The translations under genes and the position numbers were made by a program. From an uncultured Cryomorphaceae bacterium (lineage in GTDB: Bacteria; Bacteroidota; Bacteroidia; Flavobacteriales; Schleiferiaceae): 12,860 bases of DNA. This document shows positions 7,648 to 12,860 of this stretch, piece by piece. Each line of letters begins with the position of its first letter. Position 1 is the stretch's first letter. The stretch lies in NCBI GenBank assembly GCA_937900215.1, contig CALCFH010000063.1:1-12860 (forward strand), read 5' to 3'. The notes under the pieces were generated by a model. That model was not told the origin of the DNA. It ran no database searches and was given only the letters and a program-made list of their open reading frames with translations.

Positions 7648-8298
7648 TTAATCTCGCCAAAGATAAGGAAAGAGGAGGTAGCCTGTTGCAGCAGAAAGTA
7701 TAGTCATGCCAGCATTTCCTGTTAAAAAAGGACGAAAACTCTCTACTTCGGCTTCAACGCCGATGAGAATGCTTGCTTTCACTCCCAATAGTGCAGTTGG
7801 AATGAGTAGCGGAAAACTCAACACAGCCATCAATGACATATTGTTTCCAGATCGTGCGGCAATTCCAGCGGTGAGTGTCAGTACAGTTGAGAGGCCAATG
7901 GCCCCTAAACTTATGCAGAGTAGATGCCAGCCAATTAATCCTCCCGGCCATCCTAAGAAAAAGAATAGCAGTACCCACTGAATCCAGCTTACCAACAGAC
8001 AATAGATCCCGTTGTATACGAGTTTAGAAATAATTAGGTCGCTCGGATGAATCCACTGTAAGTAATAGAGATATCTATTTCCCGTTTCACTTTTGAAACT
8101 GGAAGAGCAGGCAGTAAGGGCATTGAATAATAGCAAAAGCCAAAGTAGTCCGTTCCACACCTGAACACCCGCCTGATTCGTGAGTAAAACCGAAGCTATA
8201 TAGGTGCTTGCCACCGAATAAAGTAGGCTGTTAAATAGTGCGCTTTTGTTGCGCCACTCTAGCAATAAGCTGAGTTGAGTTAGTTTAATCCAACTCAT
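7648..8298 (-). CDS. ccmB: Heme exporter / ABC permease subunit CcmB
   Basis: A 216-residue polytopic membrane protein matching CcmB in length (E. coli 220) and pattern. It has about six membrane helices, a cytoplasmic loop SSFKSETGNRYLYYLQWI at about 66-83 corresponding to the FxxDxxxGxLEQL loop that contacts CcmA, and a later conserved run GAIGLSTVLTLTAGIA with SGNNMSLMAVLSFPLLIPT. In other bacteria CcmA2B2 is the ABC complex that uses ATP to release holo-CcmE from CcmC, not to export heme. It is the first gene of the minus-strand run. No ccmA (ATPase) gene lies upstream within the window; the neighbouring gene is divergent. The ATG at 8298 is 49 bp from the start of the peroxidase gene. 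Confidence 0.88.
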   Translation of the reverse strand: MSWIKLTQLSLLLEWRNKSALFNSLLYSVASTYIASVLLTNQAGVQVWNGLLWLLLLFNALTACSSSFKSETGNRYLYYLQWIHPSDLIISKLVYNGIYCLLVSWIQWVLLFFFLGWPGGLIGWHLLCISLGAIGLSTVLTLTAGIAARSGNNMSLMAVLSFPLLIPTALLGVKASILIGVEAEVESFRPFLTGNAGMTILSAATGYLLFPYLWRD

Positions 8299-8341
8299 AG
8301 TGAACTTTGTTTCGGTACATTGCGTTATTCAGAGCAAACTT

Positions 8342-8346
8342 AAGGA
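8342..8346 (+). promoter_or_regulatory. Candidate ribosome binding site of the peroxidase gene
   Basis: AAGGA lies one base before the ATG at 8348. The spacing is short for a classical Shine-Dalgarno site, but such purine runs are uncommon before starts in this window. Together with the lipoprotein signal it favours this ATG over the upstream in-frame GTG at 8300. Confidence 0.35.
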
Positions 8347-8347
8347 C

Positions 8348-8962
8348 ATGATCCGTTACATACCTCTTTTTTCTTTGTTCTTGTTCAGCTGTTCAACTTC
8401 AAATACCACTGAAGCAGAAATAGCCCAGAGCACAGATGTTCAGTCAATAGCCCAAACCCAATCTCAAACTATGTCAAGCTCTTCTATCTACGATGGCAAT
8501 TACAGTCTCAAAACCTTAAGTGGAGACAATTTTGATTTCAACACTCTAAAGGGCAAAAAGCTTTTGATTGTAAATACAGCCTCTGAATGTGGTTATACGC
8601 CACAATATAAGCAGCTTCAAGAATTGTATACTGAGTTAGGGGGAGAAGAATTTCAAGTGATTGGCTTTCCAGCCAACAACTTTGGTCAACAAGAGCCGGG
8701 TAGCAATGAGGAGATTGCCTCTTTTTGCGAGAAAAACTACGGAGTGAGTTTTCCTATGATGGAAAAAATTTCTGTGAAAGGGGCTGATATGCACCCACTG
8801 TACAAATGGTTGACTACTAAAGAAATGAATGGAGTTCAAGATGCACCAGTTAAATGGAACTTTCAAAAATATCTTATAGACGAAGAAGGCCATCTTATCG
8901 AAGTATTGGGAAGCGGTACTTCACCACTTGATGAAAAAGTTGTTTCCTTTGCAAAGAGTTGA
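8348..8962 (+). CDS. gpx: Glutathione peroxidase-family lipoprotein (Cys-type thiol peroxidase)
   Basis: A 204-residue protein. The open frame extends upstream to a GTG at 8300, but the ATG at 8348 begins a proper lipoprotein signal (MIRYIPLFSLFLFSCS, lipidated Cys15) and follows AAGGA at 8342-8346, so I start there. A Ser/Thr/Gln-rich tether (16-46) precedes the thioredoxin-fold GPx domain: NTASECGYTPQY with peroxidatic Cys81, GFPANNFGQQEPGS with Gln115, and VKWNFQKYL with Trp170-Asn171, completing the catalytic tetrad. Cys127 (IASFC) sits where plant GPx has its resolving Cys, while the FPCNQF cysteine is Ala109. It is therefore a cysteine, probably thioredoxin-using, enzyme reducing peroxides in the periplasm. 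An internal Met42 could start a cytosolic form. It diverges from ccmB and precedes bshB1. Confidence 0.92.
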   Translation: MIRYIPLFSLFLFSCSTSNTTEAEIAQSTDVQSIAQTQSQTMSSSSIYDGNYSLKTLSGDNFDFNTLKGKKLLIVNTASECGYTPQYKQLQELYTELGGEEFQVIGFPANNFGQQEPGSNEEIASFCEKNYGVSFPMMEKISVKGADMHPLYKWLTTKEMNGVQDAPVKWNFQKYLIDEEGHLIEVLGSGTSPLDEKVVSFAKS

Positions 8963-8983
8963 TCCAGCGAAGTAACTAATTTG

Positions 8984-9018
8984 AAGCCCTGAAGTTCAGC
9001 TACTTCAGGGCTTTTTTT
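8984..9018 (+). terminator. Rho-independent terminator-like hairpin between gpx and bshB1
   Basis: An 11-bp perfect stem, with left arm AAGCCCTGAAG (8984-8994) and right arm CTTCAGGGCTT (9003-9013), encloses an 8-nt loop (TTCAGCTA) and runs into seven T residues at 9012-9018. This is a textbook intrinsic terminator for the peroxidase transcript. It ends only 14 bp before the bshB1 ATG, leaving no room for a promoter in between. Confidence 0.88.
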
Positions 9019-9032
9019 ATAAAATACAAAGA

Positions 9033-9749
9033 ATGAAATTGAGTTTATTAGCCTTTGGAGCCCATCCAGATGATATCGAATTAGGCGCTGGCGGAACCAT
9101 TGCCAAGCATGTTGCTGCTGGCTTGAAGGCCGGTTTAGTCGATTTAACCTTGGGTGAGATGGGTACCCGTGGAACCATAGAGGGAAGGAAGAATGAAGCC
9201 AAAGAGGCAGGAAAAATTCTTGGCGCAGAGTGCAGGTATAACTTGGAATTGCCGGATGGTTTTTTTAGAGCCGATAAAGAAAGCCTGAAAAAAGTAGTTC
9301 AGGTGATTCGGTTTCATCAACCTGATATAGTCATCTGCAACGCAATAACCGATCGGCATCCAGACCACGGTAGAGGGTCTAATCTGGTAAGTGAAGCTTG
9401 CTTTCTAGCTGGATTGGCAAAATGGGAAACAGACTTTAAAGGTCAAGAGCAAAAAGCTTGGAGACCTCAAGCCGTATATCATTATATTCAATTTCAAGAA
9501 ATTAAACCCGATCTCATTGTTGATATCTCTGGTTTTGAAGAGATAAAACTAAAAAGTGTTTTGGCACATAGTAGTCAATTCTACGACCCAAACTCTGATG
9601 AAGCCGAAACGGTAATTTCTTCAAAAGGATTTCTTGAAAGCGTAGACTATAGAGCAAAGAATTATGGTAGACAAATCGGGGTAGAATATGGAGAGGCCTT
9701 TACAGTAGAAAGAATGATTGGGACGTCTTTCTTGACTCAATTGATATAG
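9033..9749 (+). CDS. bshB1: Bacillithiol biosynthesis deacetylase BshB1
   Basis: A 238-residue LmbE/PIG-L-family zinc deacetylase, the usual BshB1 length. It removes the acetyl group from N-acetylglucosaminyl-malate to give glucosaminyl-malate, the second step of bacillithiol synthesis in the cytoplasm; bacillithiol replaces glutathione in Firmicutes and many Bacteroidota. The metal and catalytic motif is FGAHPDDIELGAGGT at residues 8-22 (His11, catalytic Asp13, ligand Asp14), and the third ligand is His112 in DRHPDHGRGS. GEMGTRGT at 41-48 and LAHSSQFYDP further on fit the BshB1 subgroup. The ATG at 9033 is preceded by an A-rich stretch typical of Bacteroidota starts. It lies just after the terminator hairpin of the peroxidase gene; neither bshA nor bshC is in the window. 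Confidence 0.95.
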   Translation: MKLSLLAFGAHPDDIELGAGGTIAKHVAAGLKAGLVDLTLGEMGTRGTIEGRKNEAKEAGKILGAECRYNLELPDGFFRADKESLKKVVQVIRFHQPDIVICNAITDRHPDHGRGSNLVSEACFLAGLAKWETDFKGQEQKAWRPQAVYHYIQFQEIKPDLIVDISGFEEIKLKSVLAHSSQFYDPNSDEAETVISSKGFLESVDYRAKNYGRQIGVEYGEAFTVERMIGTSFLTQLI

Positions 9750-9773
9750 CCTTATTTCTTTTTAACCTATTTA

Positions 9774-9805
9774 TTTTGACTGAAAATCAGTAGATTGTAA
9801 ATTAT
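9774..9805 (+). promoter_or_regulatory. Candidate Bacteroidota-type promoter of the PKD/T9SS protein gene
   Basis: TTTTG at 9774-9778 and TAAATTAT at 9798-9805, spaced by 19 bp, resemble the Bacteroidota consensus (-33 TTTG, -7 TAnnTTTG; two mismatches in the -7 box). A short perfect inverted repeat ACTGA-AAA-TCAGT fills 9779-9791 between the boxes. The predicted transcript start would leave a leader of about 60 nt. It is a motif match only. Confidence 0.3.
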
Positions 9806-9872
9806 TTAGAATATGGTTGTCCCTTTAATGCAGTCTTGAACGTAGTTGGGGATGAACAAACAAATTCACACA

Positions 9873-11147
9873 ATGAAAAAAATCATCACACTCTTTGCAA
9901 TCGTTTTCAGTACGATTGGAATGGCGCAACCCTTGGGAGTAGCCTACTTAACTGTTACCACCTCAGGAAATCCGAATACACCCAATGGCATTTGGCCTAA
10001 TCAGCTGATCACGATAATAGACTCAAATGCAGCTGCCTCTTTTTCGTTTACCTTTTTGACCGATCAAAATGGTGTATTTGCAGACACCATTCCTCTCCTG
10101 AATCAAACAGGAAACCTTATGCTTTATTCAGTTTGCAATGGCGCTTCTGTTTTGCAAGCTGTTGTTCCTTACCAGACGCTTCCGAGTTTTGCGGTCGTCA
10201 ACCTTTCAACGAATCTCAATATTTGCTCCAATACAACGGGGTCAAATGGGATAATAAACGTTAGCGGAATGCTATTCAATACAGCAAATCCAATGGGCGT
10301 TTGGGCAAATGAAACGGTGTATATCGAAGAGCGTCCAGCCAGCGGCGGTTCAATGACCTACACAGATATTACAAATAGTATGGGCGAATTTAACCAAAGC
10401 TTTTCTACTCAAAGTTTTAGTGGTTACATAAAGCTATATGCCTTCAACTGTATAGGAGACTCTGTGGTTGCAAATCTTCCGTATCAACTCAACTCCGTAA
10501 ACGATAGCGCAAATTTGGTGGCCTTTGTAGTAGACAGTTGCGCTGGAAACCCAAATCCTGTTGCATGCAATGTCTCTTTTGTAGTAGATACGGTGAATAG
10601 CTTTCAAGGTCAGGTGGTTCTTTGGAATGTTTCTCAGAGCAGTTTTCCTAACTCAATTACTCAATATGTTTGGGATTTTGGCGACGGCAGCATAGTTGTG
10701 GGTCAGTACCCTATCCACCAGTATGCCCAAGCGGGTTCATATAATGTTTGTCTTACCATGTACGAACTAGATAATGTTGGTGATACACTTTGCACTTCAA
10801 CCTATTGCGATAGCTTAGGTATGGATCTAAATGGAAACTTGATTTACAAAGGAACTACCACAGGCTTTGGACTTGTTGTTATTGATCCTGCTACCATTGG
10901 TTTGAATGAGGATGTTGCTGAAATTGTTGCCTATCCTAATCCAGCAGACCAACAGATCGAATTGACTGGTTTAGATGGAAAAGAAGTCAACTACTTTATT
11001 TTTGATATGAGTGGGAGATCTATTCAAGAAGGCCAATTGGATGCCGGTGCGAGCCTGAATACTTCGAACATAAGCAATGGTTTGTACTTACTGAATATTC
11101 AATCAAATGACAGATTGGAAACCATTCGAATTCAAATAAAGCGTTAA
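9873..11147 (+). CDS. Secreted PKD-domain protein with T9SS C-terminal sorting domain
   Basis: A 424-residue exported protein. The ATG at 9873 starts a clean signal peptide (MKKIITLFAIVFSTIGMAQ); an ATG at 9852 (seven more residues) and a TTG at 9846 are alternatives. Two related segments of about 95 residues follow (22-120 and 126-224), sharing a NPxGxW start, a middle D/N-xxGxF motif and a VVxxxPYQ end. A PKD domain spans about 232-315 with the hallmark YVWDFGDGS (266-273) and HQYAQAGSYNVCLTM. The last 75 residues are a type A T9SS sorting domain: VAYPNPADQQIEL, FIFDMSGRSI, then LNTSNISNGLYLLNIQ and a basic end IQIKR. The product should pass the outer membrane by type IX secretion and be anchored or released at the cell surface. 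No enzyme domain is visible; an adhesin or structural role is possible. Confidence 0.88.
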   Translation: MKKIITLFAIVFSTIGMAQPLGVAYLTVTTSGNPNTPNGIWPNQLITIIDSNAAASFSFTFLTDQNGVFADTIPLLNQTGNLMLYSVCNGASVLQAVVPYQTLPSFAVVNLSTNLNICSNTTGSNGIINVSGMLFNTANPMGVWANETVYIEERPASGGSMTYTDITNSMGEFNQSFSTQSFSGYIKLYAFNCIGDSVVANLPYQLNSVNDSANLVAFVVDSCAGNPNPVACNVSFVVDTVNSFQGQVVLWNVSQSSFPNSITQYVWDFGDGSIVVGQYPIHQYAQAGSYNVCLTMYELDNVGDTLCTSTYCDSLGMDLNGNLIYKGTTTGFGLVVIDPATIGLNEDVAEIVAYPNPADQQIELTGLDGKEVNYFIFDMSGRSIQEGQLDAGASLNTSNISNGLYLLNIQSNDRLETIRIQIKR

Positions 11148-11164
11148 AAAATAGGTTTGATGTT

Positions 11165-11190
11165 AAGCTCCTCAGAAATGGGGGGCTTTT
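11165..11190 (+). terminator. Hairpin terminator after the PKD/T9SS protein gene
   Basis: AAGCTCCTC (11165-11173) pairs with GGGGGGCTT (11180-11188) in a 9-bp stem containing two G-T pairs, with the 6-nt loop AGAAAT and a short run of four T residues at 11187-11190. It starts 18 bp after the stop codon. The short T run makes it weaker than the hairpin at 8984-9018. Confidence 0.6.
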
Positions 11191-11224
11191 CTCAATAAAT
11201 AAGAATTGAAAACCATCTGAAACA

Positions 11225-11692
11225 GTGAATTCAGTAAACAAGCCAGACATCCATTGCCTTCAGGCTTGTTTGCGAAATGAACGCAAAGCTCAGTTTCAAT
11301 TGTATGAGTGGTGTTTTCCCGATCTAATGCGTGTTTGCAGTCGGTATTGTAAAAACAAAGACGATGCGTCTGCTTTAGTGAATACAAGTTTTTTGAAAGT
11401 ATTGACAGCGCTGCCTACTTTTTCTCAAGATAAAGAATTTGTTCCATGGATGCGCACCATCGCCATTCGAACAGCAGTTGATGCGCATAGGGCTCAGGCA
11501 AGAAAGATGGAAGAGTTTGTGGGAGATGAATGGCCGCAGCAAAATGAACCGGACGTCTTAAATGATGTGGTTTCAATTATAGATGTTGAAAGTATTGAAA
11601 AGGCCATTGCTGCCTTAGACGAAAATGAAAGAGTGGTTTTTAATTTGTTTGAAATTGAAGGGTATAGCCATTCTGAAATAGCCATTTTGTAG
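11225..11692 (+). CDS. ECF-type sigma-70 factor, interrupted by an in-frame TAG in region 4.2
   Basis: This is the 155-codon upstream part of a sigma-70 family factor. Region 2 is clear: RKAQFQLYEWCFPDLMRVC, RYCKNKDDASALVNTSFLKV (core binding) and FVPWMRTIAIRTAVDAHRA (-10 contact). Region 4 starts with IEKAIAALDENERVVFNLFE and IEGYSHSEIAIL, where the first helix of the helix-turn-helix ends at a TAG codon (11690-11692). The normal pattern is EIAxxLGxSE, so the TAG stands at the conserved Leu; TTG to TAG is a single base change. The reading frame then continues unchanged to 11791. As written, the product has the region 2 and linker but lacks the -35 recognition helix. The start is GTG at 11225, 34 bp after a terminator. 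It could be a mutated gene, a read error or a recoded codon. Confidence 0.85.
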   Translation: MNSVNKPDIHCLQACLRNERKAQFQLYEWCFPDLMRVCSRYCKNKDDASALVNTSFLKVLTALPTFSQDKEFVPWMRTIAIRTAVDAHRAQARKMEEFVGDEWPQQNEPDVLNDVVSIIDVESIEKAIAALDENERVVFNLFEIEGYSHSEIAIL

Positions 11693-11791
11693 AGCTGCAG
11701 TGAGCGAAGCTCTAAAAGGTATCTGCAAAGGGCGAAGGAGAATTTGCAAAACAAACTATCCTCATTAAGACCAGCCAAAAAAGCAATATGA
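11693..11791 (+). pseudogene. Detached C-terminal end of the sigma factor (recognition helix), same frame
   Basis: Directly after the TAG, in the same frame, 32 codons read SCSERSSKRYLQRAKENLQN and then KLSSLRPAKKAI before TGA at 11789-11791. SERSSKRYLQRAKENLQ is the second half of a sigma region 4.2 helix-turn-helix with the basic recognition helix. Its TGA overlaps the ATG of the next gene as ATGA, the usual layout for a co-translated sigma/partner pair. Conserved protein sequence and operon junction show that the original gene was 188 codons (11225-11791). No separate start codon exists for this piece. Confidence 0.85.
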
Positions 11792-12860
11792 AAGTGAATT
11801 GGATTGACATACTAAAAGCGAAACTCGATCAGAGAGAATTCAAAGCGAGTCAAAACGACTGGAGCGCTATGGAATCTCTTTTGGATCAAAGTTTTCCTAT
11901 TGACTCATCTGCAGTTTCTTCAACTGCTACTTGGAAGGCTAGCTTGTTCAAATTAGGCCTCTTTGCTCTTCTTTTGATTGCCCCTAGTCAAGAATCGCTT
12001 TTTGAAGCGGATGTACTTCGCCATTCTGAAATTCCAATGACTCTTCCAAATGAGACAGAAATCAAAGAAGAGGTACGAACCGAAAAGAAAGGAATAGGGT
12101 CTAAAAGTGATGAGGAGAAATCTAGTTTCAATGCTGTTGTAAATCACATAGGAGAAGAAACGCACTTAGGAATTTCTTCTGAACTACAGCAGAATACTTC
12201 TGTTGCTAAAACAAATAAGCCCTTAGAAACTAGGAATGGAGTTGAGGAGCAAGCAGTTGCTAATAGTAATAGTGATGCATCGGCTGATGGGGTAGGCGAT
12301 GAAACGGGAGAGACAGTTTCTTCCTATGCCTTTGGCAAAAAATCTTCTGTTAAAAGCAATGCCATGGCAAAGCAAGATGAACTCTATAAAACAGAACAAC
12401 AGCTCGAAAGTCAAAGCCCATTGTATTTGAATAAATTGGAATTATTCCCTACTCGTAGAATGGAGCTATTGGTGTCCAATTCTAACCTAAATACTACTTC
12501 TCCTTTGCCTTTAAATGGTTTTTCTAAAAATCCAAATCGTTCACTTTGGAATAAATGGAATGCTTTGAATTTGCAAGTTTTGAGCGATTTTAATTCAAGA
12601 GCTGAAATTAGTTTGAGTGCAGAAAGAGCCGCTTTTGGTGGTCGTATCGGATTGGGCTTGGGCTTCGGTACAAGGGAGTTTAACTATCCTGGACAAAAAA
12701 CGAATCGCATCTTAGAATTGAAGGAGAATACTTTTTGGTTGCAAGAGACTTCCACCCAAATTCAAATTGATTCTACATGGAGAATCCAAGGAATTAATCA
12801 AGGTGGATGGCAGGTAGATACTTTCTATAATGTTACTATAGATTCAAGTTTGGTGACTTC
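11788..12860 (+). CDS. Single-pass membrane protein in the anti-sigma position, C-terminus beyond window
   Basis: An uninterrupted frame of 357 codons runs from the ATG at 11788 off the window end. The first 50 residues are cytoplasmic in character and include DILKAKLDQ and NDWSAMESLLDQ, the WxxMxxLLD pattern seen in proteins encoded after Bacteroidota sigma factors. A hydrophobic segment at about 52-66 (SLFKLGLFALLLIAP) is the one likely membrane helix. Residues about 70-235 are a low-complexity Ser/Glu/Lys/Asn-rich linker. From about 251 on there is a structured, beta-rich part: NALNLQVLSDFN, GGRIGLGLGFGTREFNYPGQ, then strand-like Thr/Asp/Gln repeats. The 4-bp ATGA overlap with the sigma gene supports a joint function, probably holding or sensing for the sigma factor at the inner membrane. 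No named anti-sigma domain is recognised. Confidence 0.72.
   Translation, partial: MKVNWIDILKAKLDQREFKASQNDWSAMESLLDQSFPIDSSAVSSTATWKASLFKLGLFALLLIAPSQESLFEADVLRHSEIPMTLPNETEIKEEVRTEKKGIGSKSDEEKSSFNAVVNHIGEETHLGISSELQQNTSVAKTNKPLETRNGVEEQAVANSNSDASADGVGDETGETVSSYAFGKKSSVKSNAMAKQDELYKTEQQLESQSPLYLNKLELFPTRRMELLVSNSNLNTTSPLPLNGFSKNPNRSLWNKWNALNLQVLSDFNSRAEISLSAERAAFGGRIGLGLGFGTREFNYPGQKTNRILELKENTFWLQETSTQIQIDSTWRIQGINQGGWQVDTFYNVTIDSSLVT

Noticed and set aside
8300..8347. GTG start at 8300 extending the peroxidase by 16 residues
   Set aside because: The extension would bury the lipoprotein signal inside the chain; the ATG at 8348 gives a proper signal peptide and has AAGGA just before it.
11020..11387. 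Minus-strand frames across the PKD gene end and the sigma start
   Set aside because: They cross a terminator hairpin and two well-supported plus-strand genes and show no domain.
11690..11791. Frameshift as the cause of the short sigma factor
   Set aside because: The downstream recognition-helix sequence continues in the same frame, so a nonsense substitution, not an insertion or deletion, explains it.
11953..12414. Minus-strand open frames of 63-70 codons
   Set aside because: Antisense to the long plus-strand membrane protein frame that overlaps the sigma gene stop; no start signals or motifs.
1..12860. CRISPR arrays, tRNA or rRNA genes, insertion sequences, att sites
   Set aside because: No regularly spaced repeats, cloverleaf-like sequences, transposase motifs or long terminal inverted repeats were seen; all intergenic gaps are under about 130 bp.

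Overview
The window comes from a member of the Bacteroidota, most likely of the Flavobacteriales (a Cryomorphaceae-like marine or aquatic lineage is my guess). The grounds are: a secreted protein with a type IX secretion (T9SS) C-terminal sorting domain, a bacillithiol pathway gene, the order ccmB-ccmC-ccmD-ccmE-ccmF followed by DUF2520, KdsC-like, UbiA-like and Maf genes, starts without strong Shine-Dalgarno sequences, and moderate-to-low GC. No database search was possible; all family names come from reading motifs.

Positions 1-8298 (minus strand) hold one compact run of eleven genes read right to left: ccmB, ccmC, a ccmD-like gene, ccmE, ccmF, a Rossmann/DUF2520 protein, a KdsC-like HAD phosphatase, a UbiA-family prenyltransferase, maf, a DUF4136 lipoprotein and an outer-membrane-type protein cut by the window edge. 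Gaps are 27 bp or less and several genes overlap, so this is probably one operon or overlapping transcription units. The first five genes build a System I cytochrome c maturation machine whose heme chaperone CcmE has Cys in place of the usual heme-binding His (CxxxY). No ccmA, ccmG, ccmH or ccmI is present here.

Positions 8299-9749 (plus strand) hold a divergent lipoprotein glutathione-peroxidase-family gene and bshB1, a bacillithiol biosynthesis deacetylase. A terminator-like hairpin lies between them, ending 14 bp before the bshB1 start. The pair suggests a thiol/peroxide-defence theme.

Positions 9750-11190 (plus strand) hold a secreted protein with two related N-terminal repeats, a PKD domain and a T9SS sorting domain, followed by a hairpin terminator.

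Positions 11225-12860 (plus strand) hold a sigma-70 (ECF-type) factor gene with an in-frame amber codon inside region 4.2. The same frame then continues with a good recognition helix and ends in a 4-bp ATGA overlap with the next gene. That next gene is a long single-pass membrane protein in the anti-sigma position that runs off the window. The broken sigma gene with its intact partner, and the CxxxY CcmE system, are the two observations most worth following up.
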